A stretch of 64,000 bases of DNA, from the NCBI GenBank assembly GCA_017163975.1, contig JAFFSR010000031.1, forward strand, positions 2,141,001 through 2,205,000, written 5' to 3'. This document shows positions 53,933 to 64,000 of the stretch, piece by piece. The stretch comes from Anastatus disparis. Lineage: Eukaryota; Arthropoda; Insecta; Hymenoptera; Eupelmidae. Position 1 is the stretch's first letter, and each line of letters begins with the position of its first letter. Below the pieces are notes generated by a model. The model was not told the origin of the DNA, did not search any database, and saw nothing but the letters and a program-made list of their open reading frames with translations. Position numbers and translations under genes: made by a program.

Positions 53933-55989
53933 ATAGATTGTTAGCTTTTCCTTTAGGATACAACTTAATGACTACAGCTGTAGTCACAATTCAAAATAAA
54001 GAAGGAAACTTCATTGCGGCTCGCGTATTATTAGGCTCTCATTCCACAATCAATTTTATTACAGAAACTCTTGCAAATTCTTTAAATTTAAATAATCATT
54101 ATTATTCAATTGATATAGGGGCAATTAATGGGTTATGTACTCTTTCAAAACATTACGTAGAATCAACTACTCAATCAAATTACAATCAGTATAAATATCA
54201 ACTTTAGTTTTTTAATTGTACCGAGCATAACGGACACAGTACCCCATGAAGTCTTTTCCTCGTGACTTATTGAACATACCTAAGAACGTTCCTTTAACTA
54301 ATCCTCGATTTCACATACCAAACCACATAGATATTTTATTAACATCAAATGTAACACTTTCTAATCTATCTATAAATCAAATAAAACTTGAACACACTAA
54401 CCTCTAAATTACATTACAAAAAATGAGTTTTAGGTTGGATAGTAGCAGGTGGAATCAACGATTTAGGATAAAGAAGTTAGCTGTAACGTAATTGAATTAG
54501 TTAGACTAGTAAAACAATTCTGGTTTATAGAAACTTTGAACAAAACCCAATTAGACCTAGGGAAAACATGGCTTGCAAGCAGCATTACGCTGCTCACACC
54601 AAAGGAGATAATTTAGGAAGGTATATTGTTAGGCCTCCATTTAGAAATAGTAAATTTGACTTAGGTGAATCAGAACAACAAGCAGTACGTAGATTCTATG
54701 CACTCGAAAAACGACTCGAAGTTAATCATAACTTAAAATTAGAGTGTAGTAAAGTAATGAATGAATTCATTGCCTTCCTCATCATGCTGTAGTAAAAGAA
54801 TCTAGCGAAAAATTAAACTTCAAGTGGTTTTCGATGCATCAGCTAAAACATCAACAAGTATTTCATTGAACGATACACTCATGGTACTATATTCTAACAG
54901 GTGTTTAGTTTTCGTATACATACATACGTAGTAACAGCTGATATAGAAAAAATGTGTAGGCAGAATTTACTTCACTAATATGATAGGAAAACAAACTTAT
55001 AACGTTTCAATTAAATACTGTAACATTCAGCATAGCTTTAGCTCCGTTTTTAGCTAGTACAACCATTTAATAGTTGGCACGCGACGAGTTAGGAAAATTT
55101 CCAATAGCTAGCAAACTATTATTGCGTGAGTTTTAAATAAATGATTTTATTCCAGGAGCAGAAACTTTAGAAAAATCAATAAAAATTAAATGATATTATA
55201 GAATTATTAAGTAAGGGAGGATTTGCCATACGCAAATGGTCATCCAATCGCACAGAGATTTTAGATAGGCTTGATAAAGGAATTTCTCATTTAGATTGTA
55301 TAGTAACGAATAACCCTATTCAAAAAACATTAGGTACAGTATGAGATTAAGTCCTTTATGATTTAAAATACAAACAGTAGAAAACGAAGTTAGTTGGCGT
55401 TACGTTCGATCAGAGGACAGCCCAGCTGATGCATTGTCCAGACGACAATTGCCTTTAGACTTTAAAAAATCAACTTTGGTTCTTAGGGCCGAAATGGTTA
55501 GCACAATCAGGAAATACATAGCCAGAATTAGTAGAAACGATTAGTTTAGAAATTTTAGGTACAACTGGAGAAAAATATTTTGAGAGGTAACAATTTAACT
55601 CATAAACAACTTAAGATTTTTATATAGAAATATACACATTTTAAATTTGCGACTATTGTATGCAATCTCTGCTGATCTTAATGATCATTTAGTAATAACA
55701 TTAGCACATTTTCTTGTTGGTAGACCATTCAATTTCTTACCAGAAAAACATTTGTTTTTAGTTTCAGATAACAAACTATCAGCTTGCAATTTCATTGCAA
55801 GGGCTTGTCAACATTTTTGGGCCCACTGGCATCAGGAATAATTATCCGGATTACAAATCTAAACAAAATAGTATTGTCTTGGAAGTCTCTCCCGGGGACG
55901 GCGGCATCGCTCGAGTGGCTTCTGTCAAGACCAACACTGGCGTTTATCAGCGTAACATCACAAGACTTTGTCTTTTACCTGTATATTGA
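53900..55989 (+). pseudogene. BEL-3 pol remnants: protease, RT, RNase H, integrase tail
   Basis: The protease (to 54207) reads AARVLLGSHSTINFITETLA, so the catalytic Asp of the usual LLDxxS motif is Gly. Later pieces, in changing frames, are IDILLTSNVTLSNLSINQIK (54330-54400), LGESEQQAVRRFYALEKRLE before the RT, an RT fragment near 54800-54960 (FDAS-like, TADIEKM), and GGFAIRKWSSNRTEILDRL (55215-55275). An RNase H end follows with SEDSPADALSRRQLPLDF near 55410-55460. The integrase catalytic core is deleted. Only its C-terminal part survives (AHFLVGRPFNFLPEKHLF, QHFWAHW, LEVSPGDGGIARVASVKT, ending 55989). Confidence 0.85.
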
Positions 55990-56101
55990 ATCTTTGATTC
56001 ATGTTTCATATCTGTACATATCTATTTTTTTTTGTAAAAAACAAAAATTAACACAAATTCAACTTGCAAATATTGCGAATGAAATCAATCAGCAACGTAG
56101 T

Positions 56102-56384
56102 CACTCCAAAGGGAACTGCGATCATTTGTAAAACTTGCATTCAGTAAAACAGTTACTCCAAAGGAAACTGCAATCATTTGTAAAACTTGCATTCAGCAAA
56201 ACAGTCACTCCAAAGGAAACTGCAATCAGTTGTAAAACTTGCATTCAGCAAAACAGTCACTCCAAAGGAAACTGCAATCATTTGTAAAACTTGCGATCAG
56301 CGACGTAGTCACTCCAAGGAAACTGCGCTCATTCATAAAACTTGCGATCAACGACGTAGTCACTCCACAGGAAACTACGCTCAA
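56102..56384 (+). repeat. 52-bp minisatellite before the BEL-3 3' LTR
   Basis: Six units start CACTCCAAAGGAAACTGC at 56102, 56154, 56206, 56258, 56310 and 56361. The period is 52 bp (one unit 51). Units differ by a few substitutions; the last two share a TTGCGATCA(G/A)CGACGTAGT variant. The array lies between integrase and LTR. Confidence 0.9.
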
Positions 56385-56542
56385 ACATATTTGTCTAATC
56401 AAACACTTGTCAGATAGCAATTAACTTAAATTTAAGTTTAGATTAGTTGCGAAATCGAAGCTTCGATCTAGTTTAACACATTTCATTACTACAAAATCAA
56501 TTTTCAACATAAAATTGTATTTTGCAGCTTGCGCCCGCAGTA

Positions 56543-57322
56543 TGTTGCGTCGCAACACAAATTATATTAGGGGTCAAATACGATGATGAGCGGCGGCACT
56601 TTACAGTCGCCTGTTCTCACCTCCCTTAAGTCAGCTCATAGACAAAAGGGGGGAGAGAACAGGAAGACTTTGCAAGTGCCGCGGAAAAATAGTTTAGTAT
56701 CAAGCGTGACATCGCCTCGAGCGGTCTAGTCTCTCAAGAGAATATTGAATATCTCTGTTACTTTTTCTTCCTTTCCCAAAGCGATCAGAAGCTTTGTTGT
56801 GCGAACGAGTTTTCGCCTAGTGACGAACGGTGGATTGCGAATCAACGCATCACCTTCGCCCACCTAAGCCGCGGCTATACAAATGTTCATTGTTCTTTTT
56901 CTTTTCTTTCACTTTATATCTGTGTTTTTATTGAGTGAATCCTTTCCCGATAAATAAAGTGTAAATTTTAGATTAAATCAATTAAAACGAAGCAACTACA
57001 ACCGCAAGGTTAGTTGCTTTGTATCAGTAGATTCATTTAATTTCTCTTTTGCAAAATAATAGATCTTTGTGTGTAAAAATTAGTGGTAAAGTCAAATTCA
57101 ATGTAAAATTAAATTTAATTCAATTAAAAGGTTCAAGGTTCAAGTTAAAATTAAGTGTCAATTCATTCTCATTCAAACAAGGGTAAATTCAAAATAAGAT
57201 TAGTTAGGGAATTTCATGATTAGATAAAATTTCAAAGGAAAAGAATCACGTTCTTTTCTTTCTAAATCGTCCAACAAATTTAGTTAAAAAATTCGTTGGA
57301 AAAAAGATTACGCGTCTTTTCA
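56543..57322 (+). repeat. BEL-3 3' LTR
   Basis: A 780-bp copy of the LTR with a deletion of about 104 bp at the TTTATATCTGTG microhomology near 56915 and a 4-bp deletion near 57190. Otherwise it is nearly identical to the 5' copy. Confidence 0.93.
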
Positions 57323-57514
57323 ATATTATTTAGCTATTTAATTCAATTATTTATTGTAAACTGAACTTAAGCATCCTGTTACTACAATAAAATAACTTAA
57401 AACATAAGTAAATAGAATTGTAAAATCTTATGTATAGCAAAAAATCGAAAGAATATTTGTGTATTCAAGAATATAAATTAGGTTCTTACCCGAGGGGTTT
57501 CTCACTAAAATACT

Positions 57515-58215
57515 CCCGGTCAAAAAAGGTTAGCTATAAAATATAGCTAAAAAAATAGTTAAATATATAGCTGTATCAAGCTGTATTTACAGCTATATCG
57601 ATGTGTTTTTTTAGTTGTTTCTTATAGTTAAAAATGTACTTAATTTTATAGTTAATAATTTCGTTAGCTACCGAAAATATTAATAGCTACTTTTTCAACT
57701 ATATTTTATAGCTATTATTATAGTTAAAAAAAACACTTAAATTTTTAGTGTACTAGGTGTTTTTTTAACTATAATAATAGCTATAAAATATAGTTGAGAA
57801 GGTAGCTATTAATATTTTCGGTATAACGAAATTATTAACTATAAAATTAAGTACATTTTTAACTGTAAAAAACAGCTAAAAAACACATCGATATAGCTGT
57901 AAAAACAGCTCGATATAGCTATATATTTAACTATTTTTTTGCTATATTTTACAGCTAACCTTTTTTGACCGGGTATAAATACACTAAAAAATTAAGTGTT
58001 TTTTTTAACTATAATAATAGCTATAAAATATAGTTGAAAAAGTAGCTATTAATATTTTCGGTATAACGAAATTATTAACTATAAAATTAAGTACATTTTT
58101 AACTATAAAAAACAGCCAAAAAAACACATCGATATAGCTGTAAATACAGCTCGATACAGCTATATATTTAACTATTTTTTCAGCTATATTTTATAGCTAA
58201 CCTTTTTTGACCGGG
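57515..58215. mobile_element. CCCGGTC-ended foldback with an extra half copy
   Basis: A complete palindromic element (57515-57973) begins CCCGGTCAAAAAAGGTTAGC and ends with its complement. It is directly followed by a third arm (57974-58215) in the same orientation as the second and ending again in GACCGGG. The arms consist of repeated AGCTATA/TATAGCT words and pair for about 220 bp. A one-and-a-half-copy arrangement suggests recombination or incomplete gap repair. Confidence 0.85.
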
Positions 58216-58445
58216 CTCATAGAAAAATCTTCCGTACTCTCAAGCATTCTTTAGTTCTCATGCGTACTCTCCAATACTCTTTTGGTGAACGCTTTAAGTA
58301 AATGAATACGAAAAAGTTTGAAAGAGATTTAGTGAGTATGCCAGAGTAAGAATGAGTATTTGTAGAATACGAATGAATATTGAAAAGTACGCAAGAGTAC
58401 TAATGAGTATTCAAGAGTACGCAAGAGTACAAATAGAATTTTAGT
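58216..58445. repeat. Irregular GAGTAC/GTACTC repeat cluster
   Basis: Words such as GTACTCTC, GAATACG and AAGAGTACTAATGAGTATT recur at spacings of about 20-25 bp, first as one strand and then as the complement, so the cluster is loosely palindromic. It has no ORF. Confidence 0.5.
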
Positions 58446-61400
58446 AATATTGATTTTATTATTTTATTGATTTCGACGATAAGTCATTTTATATCATGTT
58501 TGATAAATAGAACAGATCGTAATAGATCTTATTAATATAACGCTGAATTCTGAGTCTTTATCTAACAACCCATCTCTTTATCAATATTAGTTAAGTTTAC
58601 GTAAAAATTATTAATTATAACAAAGTTATAATTAAAAAAAAATTTATTTAATAAGAGAAATATAGTTTTTTAAAAAAATGTACCTATAAAACGATTGTTG
58701 ATGTACTTATATCAATTTATGAAATTTTCGTAGGTAAAACTTTTTCCGACTTTTTCTCAACAGGAGACAATAAAATTTTTTGTCAACTTTATGAAATATT
58801 ATTATACTTTAATCTAGTGAGGACAAATAACTGGTTTTTATAATATTTTTGTAAAATAGTAATTCTAAAAGTTATATTTTTTCATTTTGCCAATATTTTA
58901 TTTTTCTCAACTGTTTAAATTCAACTTTATCCCTTGCATAGATCAACTTTTAAATCCATTTTTCACTAGTAATTAACTTTTGGTAATAAGAATATTTTTT
59001 GTTGGGAATGACATGTAATATACAACTTATTTTTTGCCAAACATTATTTTTAATAGTTAAATTTCTGATTTTATTTTCTGAAAAGTATTTATTTTTAAAT
59101 AAAATAAATTGCAACATTTTTGTTTAAAATTTCACGTAAAACATACCTATATTTAGAAATAGTTAAATTTAAGCTACGAATAGTTAATAGATTTTGCCAC
59201 CGTGCATAAGAAAAAGTTATTTATCATGCTATTATGTTTGGTATAAGCAATATTAAATACCTTATCAAAATTAAAAAAAAAATCTTATCGTGTTCAACCG
59301 GTAATATGTCGGTAAATAATTAAAATAAATAAAGTAATAGTGAAAACTATAAAAAATTGTAATCATAAAAAGATATGTGTTTTTATTGGACTAAACTACT
59401 TTATTAAATATATAAAAATGCATTTTTATATATCTGTGTATTTTATAATTTAAAAATAGCCCTAATAGGAATTTTGCTAACTAAAATGGCCGATTCATCA
59501 ATTATTTTTTATTTCGTTCTTATCTTTGTTAAATATATTTGTTAAATACATAAATATATAAACATTTTTATTTAGAATATTTCAAATATTTGAAATTTAT
59601 CTTTTAAAAAACTTTATAGGAATCATTATAATATTATAACCAATCATGAAGTATATACTGTTGATTTTACAATCCAAAAAATAAGGTTGGAATTTAAGTT
59701 CTTAAATTAAATAAACATACTTTTAAAAAAACTATATTTTAGGCGTCTGGGTATCAAATAGTATTGTCTTTTTTAAAATATTCTGACTATTATACCTTAT
59801 TTGAATATTAATTTTAATTTCAACTCTTACAAATATTGAAATAAATTAAACAATTGTCAAGTGTATACTTTTAATTTGATTTGTCTGCAATTTAGGTTCA
59901 TGACACCGATATATATTGTCCCTGTCTTTTATATTGTACAAATAAAAATGAAAATTCTTGTTTGTACTTTCTTAACTATTTTCGTTCAATAAAAAAATAA
60001 TTAAAAAAATCCATAAACTTGCGTAATATTTTTGTCAAAAGTTTTATAAAAATCAGGAAACATAAAAAGTTTTATAACTTTAAAATAAATGGTCACAGAG
60101 TATAAAGTCTAATAGCATTTTATAGTGGAATTAAAAACTTTCAAAAAAACTGTCGTATTTATCTTCAAAACGCAAAAGCTCATTCTTGAAACAATACCGT
60201 AAAAAAAAATTGAAGAAATTGTGATAATCTTTATACTGTTTTAAGTTAAGGTACAATTATTTTAGAATAAAACAATAAAGACAGATTGAAAGAAAAATAG
60301 TAAATCTTTGAAATAAGTATGTAACGTTTAATTTGCTCAACTAGAATCAAAGTTAGACAAATTTTTGTAAAAGGTATGTTTTTTTTTTTAATTCACAAAA
60401 CAAAATGTAAATAGAAAAAAGACATTTTTTTATACAATGAACACAAAAGTATAGTTGAAAAATAGTTTGAAAAAACCAATTTTTTTCCTTATTTTTTATA
60501 AAATAAAAAATTTAAAAATTGTAAAATTATTGAAAAAAAAATTATACGATATTTTATCGTAGTTAAATAAAAACATTTTTATTTAATCTGGGAATAATTT
60601 TAATTTATATTTACATTGTATGCAATTTTATATTTCTCCGCAGAGTAGTACCAATCATAAATATGAACTTATTCTTCTGCTATATATAAGTGATTATAAT
60701 GCAAATACAAATAAAATTTATTCCTCTGTTTAATAAAAGTTTTTTTCCTGTAACTCTAACAAAATATCGTATCATTTTTTTCATTAATTTTACAATTTAA
60801 ATTCTAAATCTTTTATTAATTTTATAAAAAGGAAATAAAATATTTTTCGTTAATTATTTGTAATCTATATAACTGTGTTATTTATACAATAGTTGTTCAG
60901 CTTTTCAAATAAACACTCCCGTTCATATGTTTTTGACCTTTTTCAGTAACAGTTGTATGAACTTAAAAATATCATATCTCTGCGAAAAATCAACGTATAG
61001 AAATTGTCAGCATGGATTTAGAAAGGTCTGGAAGAGCACATAAAAATGGCATCGGTTTATTATAAAATATATTCTTTTTAGTTCTTTATGAAAATTAAAA
61101 AACTAAAAAAATTTTTTTTAATTTTGACCTGTTTTGAATATTATGCTATTTAAAAAAAAAAAAATTTGTCTCTGCTTTTAACCCATAAAAATCAAGGTAT
61201 TTCATTCCTCTTTTAAATTTCGTTTGGTTTATTAGTCTACGATTTTTTATTAATTAGTTATTTGCCAATTCGTGAAAAATAGATACATTTTTTAAATCTT
61301 ACATATCTCCGCCATTTTTCACTTTAGAAAAAAATGTTAAAGAAAAAAAATGTATTTTTTTGAATTTAGAATATGTATGATTTTTTGAAAAAAGGAATGG

Positions 61401-61668
61401 TTGATTAGATAATAAATAACATAATATATATATTACATGTATGTGTAAATCACATACATAGCAAGAAGCATTATAGTTTTTTTATGAAAATAAAACATTT
61501 AAAACATAAAGCCTTATTCAAATGATCTGTTTTTCTATTTTTAAGAAAAATGTCGCATTTGTTTTTAAATTTTTCGCTATAAACATTCTTTAATTGATTA
61601 TAAATAATTAAAAAAATTAAATTATAAGTATTAAATAGAAATTTCTACGCGCGAGATAAAATTACATA
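58446..61668. other. AT-rich DNA without recognisable features
   Basis: More than 3 kb with poly-A and poly-T runs on both strands, no ORF above noise and no strong inverted repeat noticed. Confidence 0.6.
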
Positions 61669-61858
61669 TAAAGATCTAATGACAAGACTCTTGCGCGTCT
61701 ACATAGTAGCCTTACAGAACGCATCAAGTATCAAAACGAATAGAAAACAATTCATGGGACAGAATGTGGCCGGTGAGCAAGACTAAGTCAGTATATCGTG
61801 CGATGAGACTGGAGGGGGATATACGCTTGTTAATACCCAGTCCTTTGCATGAGCCGGA
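61669..61858 (+). other. Short coding-like dispersed repeat, copy 2, unknown
   Basis: Plus-strand sequence encodes MTRLLRVYIVALQNASSIKT. After a frame change near 61725 it gives ENNSWDRMWPVSKTKSV and LEGDIRLLIPSPLHEPE with a TAG at 61856. This is the same peptide order as at 49700-49914 on the other strand. Identity to any known protein was not recognised. Confidence 0.4.
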
Positions 61859-61933
61859 ATAGGTTTTGTGACTGGCGGGGGTAATGATGTACACCGTATG
61901 AGACTTGCACAAGACACAAGTGGGTTTACTTAA

Positions 61934-62790
61934 GAGGAGGTCACGTATCTCTGTCCTTTTCTAATCAAAGAAATGATTTTTCACAAAAACTAATAACTTT
62001 ATCAAAAAATGAAGAGAAAGCCGCATCTTGTATCAGAAAAAGCAATATTTTCCTTGATAAGAAAAAATTAATTTTATTGCTTCGTTCTCAAGAAAACCTT
62101 GAAAAACCAAATTGTCCACCCTGACCTCTATGATTTAAGTTTTTCAAGGTTTTCTTTAAAACCCTAGTGGAAATCGAATCTGTGAATAACTGGGAATAAC
62201 TGTGAATAACTGGGAATAACTGTTATAAACTGTTCAGTTTGAGACAGGAATAACAGTTATTCCCAGTTATTCCCAGTTATTCACAGTTATTCCCAGTTAT
62301 TTACAGTTTAGTTTAAAAATAATTTGAAAAATATAAATTTGAAAAAATGAAAAAAATATATTTTTTTTTTATTTTTTTTTCTGTTATAAATATATTTGGG
62401 AATAACTGTTATTCGTACCTCTGTTTTTTCAAATTATTTTTAAGCTATAAACTGTGAATAACTGGGAATAACTGAGAATAACTGGGAATAACTGGGAATA
62501 ACTGGGAATAAATGGGAATAACTGTTATTCCTGTCTCAAACTGAACAGTTTATAACAGTTATTCACAGTTGTTCCCAGTTATTTCCAGTTATTTCCAGTT
62601 ATTCCCAGTTATTCACAGATTCGATTTCCACTAGGGAATAAAGCAATAAAATTAATTCTTTCTTATCAAAGAAAATGTTGCTTTTTCTGATACAAGATGC
62701 GGCTTTCTCTTCATTTTTTGATAAAGTTATTAGTTTCTGTAAAAAACTCAATTCTTTGATTAGAAAAGGATAGAGATACGTGACCTCCTC
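61934..62790. mobile_element. TTAA-flanked foldback MITE, copy 2, with nested foldback
   Basis: Ends GAGGAGGTCACGTATCTC and its complement match copy 1 (21322-21702). TTAA flanks it at 61930-61933 and 62791-62794. The centre is split by a second foldback at 62162-62636. Apart from that insertion the two copies are highly similar. Confidence 0.9.
62162..62636. mobile_element. Decamer-array foldback, CTGGGAATAA variant
   Basis: A 475-bp palindromic element begins CCCTAGTGGAAATCGAATC and ends with its complement. Each arm contains tandem 10-bp units (GGGAATAACT), a hinge (CTGTTCAGTTTGAGACAGG) and the same units in reverse. Each arm is therefore itself a hairpin, and the whole is a palindrome of hairpins. 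The AT-rich centre is near 62330-62400. Confidence 0.88.
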
Positions 62791-62950
62791 TTAAGTCCTT
62801 TATTTTATCATTCTCAAGACAGACGATATGTAGAACTTATTATTGGCTGTGCATTATACAATTTCCATACTAAAAGTCGATAGACTTTATACTGATATTT
62901 TTTAGGACTGTGCAACGCCAATATTTTTTTACGTGTATTTTACGTAAACC

Positions 62951-62953
<3 letters not shown>

Positions 62954-63008
<55 letters not shown>
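62954..63008. repeat. (TA)n microsatellite
   Basis: An uninterrupted TA run. The flanks (62795-62953 and 63009-63182) hold no recognised feature. Confidence 0.9.
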
Positions 63009-63011
<3 letters not shown>

Positions 63012-63182
63012 AAGAAAAATAAAAAAATACAATAAAATATATCTTATTATAAAAAGATGATGGACGGAAGTTTGATGCCGGAAATTCTATCGTCAGAATA
63101 AAAGCTTTCTAATTGGTTGAAAAGCTAATTATATTCTTAAATTTAAAATCAAGGCGCTAAATTTGAATCTTTGCTAAAAATT

Positions 63183-64000
63183 CCCATATGGAAATAATTT
63201 ATGTGAAAAACTGTAAATAATAGTAAATAATTGTAAATAACTGTTAAAAAATGTAGGAATTGAGACATAAATAATAGTTATTTACAGTTATTTACTATTA
63301 TTTATTATTAATTACTATTATTTACAGTTATTTACAGTTATTAACTGTTATTAACTGTTATTTACAGTTATTTACAATTATTTACAATTATTTACAATTA
63401 TTTACAGTTTTTTATAATTATTTACAATTATTCATAATTATTTACAGTTATTCATAATTATTTACAGTTATTTACATTTTCAAAAATTTTTGAATTAGTG
63501 GATAATTTAATGTTATTAATAATTATTTACAATTATTTATAGTTATTTACAGTTATTTACAGTTTTTTACAGTTATTTACAGTTATTTATAATTATTTAC
63601 AACTATTTACAATTTTCCATAGTTTTTTACAATTATTTACAGTTATTCACATTTTTAAAAATTTTCGCCTATATATAAAATTATTGAATAAATTTGTGAT
63701 AATTTTCGAAAATGTAAATAACTGCAAATAATTGTAAAAAACTATAAATAATCGTAAATAACTGTAAATAATTGTGAAAAAAGTGAATAAATGTAAATAA
63801 CTGTAAATAAATATAAATAACTGCAAATAAGTGTAAATAACAGTTAATAAGTGTAAATAACAGTTAATAATTGTGAATAAGTGTAAATAACAGTAAATAA
63901 TTCTAAATAATTGTAAATAACTGTTATTTATGTCTCAATTCCCACATTTTTTAACACTTTTCTACAGTTATTTACAGTTATTTACATTTATTTACATTTA
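63183..64000. mobile_element. Decamer-array foldback, CTGTAAATAA variant, cut by the window end
   Basis: It starts CCCATATGGAAAT, resembling the CCCTAGTGGAAAT end of the 62162 element, then units of TAAATAAYTG, a hinge with AATTGAGACATAAATA, and a long run of the complementary unit CARTTATTTA. The centre (63640-63700) is TTTTTAAAAATTTTCGCC...TTTTCGAAAATG. The second arm then begins and repeats the hinge near 63915-63945. The right terminus lies beyond 64000. Its inner part equals the element split by BEL-2. Confidence 0.88.

Larger units (their letters stand above)
49926..57322 (+). mobile_element. BEL/Pao LTR retrotransposon (BEL-3)
   Basis: The 7,397-bp element is flanked by a perfect ATATT duplication (49921-49925 and 57323-57327). 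LTRs begin TGTTGCGTCGCAACAC and end GCGTCTTTTCA. The 5' LTR is 888 bp and the 3' LTR 780 bp. The difference is almost all one deletion of about 104 bp in the 3' copy plus a 4-bp indel; about a dozen substitutions were noticed. Gag is an intact frame, while protease, RT, RNase H and integrase are heavily broken. No good polypurine tract was seen before 56543. Confidence 0.94.

Noticed and set aside
58446..61668. Host gene in the longest featureless interval
   Set aside because: No open frame, splice pattern or conserved motif rises above AT-rich noise.
63250..63640. Regularly spaced short repeats that could suggest a CRISPR array
   Set aside because: The 10-bp units are contiguous with no unique spacers, flip orientation within the same element, and the context is a eukaryotic transposon nest.

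Overview
The window looks like a repeat-dense, AT-rich stretch of an arthropod (most likely insect) nuclear genome. I found no convincing host gene, rRNA or tRNA. The evidence is the mix of element types: three BEL/Pao LTR retrotransposons, a decayed Polinton/Maverick, a mariner-type transposon whose transposase has an N-terminus typical of insect copies, a non-LTR retrotransposon with C-terminal RNase H, many TA- or TTAA-flanked foldback elements, and a GT-AG intron. The species cannot be named from this sequence.

Layout. 1-4.7 kb: AT-rich DNA with foldbacks, microsatellites and a possible SINE. 4.7-8.8 kb: a DNA transposon with long terminal inverted repeats and a broken transposase. 9.6-18.8 kb: a minus-strand non-LTR retrotransposon split by a young BEL/Pao element (BEL-1, 11486-18211, LTRs 5/574 different). 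18.8-21.7 kb: noncoding, with a tract of degenerate CCTAAAC units and a TTAA-flanked foldback. 21.8-45.4 kb: a Polinton with all genes on the plus strand. In order these are a phospholipase-A2-like protein, integrase, penton-like minor capsid protein, small basic virion protein, major capsid protein, an unknown protein, adenain-type protease, another unknown protein and protein-primed DNA polymerase B. All are broken, and no packaging ATPase was recognised.

The polymerase gene is a natural trap for insertions. It is interrupted by a near-perfect 323-bp palindrome carrying a hammerhead-ribozyme core, by a spliceosomal-type intron, and by a foldback built of 10-bp tandem units. That foldback was later entered by BEL-2 (31237-41693), whose 3' LTR was entered by a 4.7-kb foldback, which itself took two more insertions. 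Two further foldbacks lie near the polymerase C-terminus. Target-site duplications and an empty site elsewhere in the window give the relative order of events.

45.6-48.9 kb: a mariner-like transposon flanked by TA, with 0.5-kb inverted repeats and an internal foldback. 49.9-57.3 kb: BEL-3, with an intact gag ORF, a ruined pol and a 52-bp minisatellite. 57.5-64 kb: more foldbacks (CCCGGTC-ended, TTAA-flanked, and decamer-array types) in otherwise featureless AT-rich DNA. A short coding-like repeat of unknown identity occurs twice (49.7-49.9 kb minus, 61.67-61.86 kb plus).
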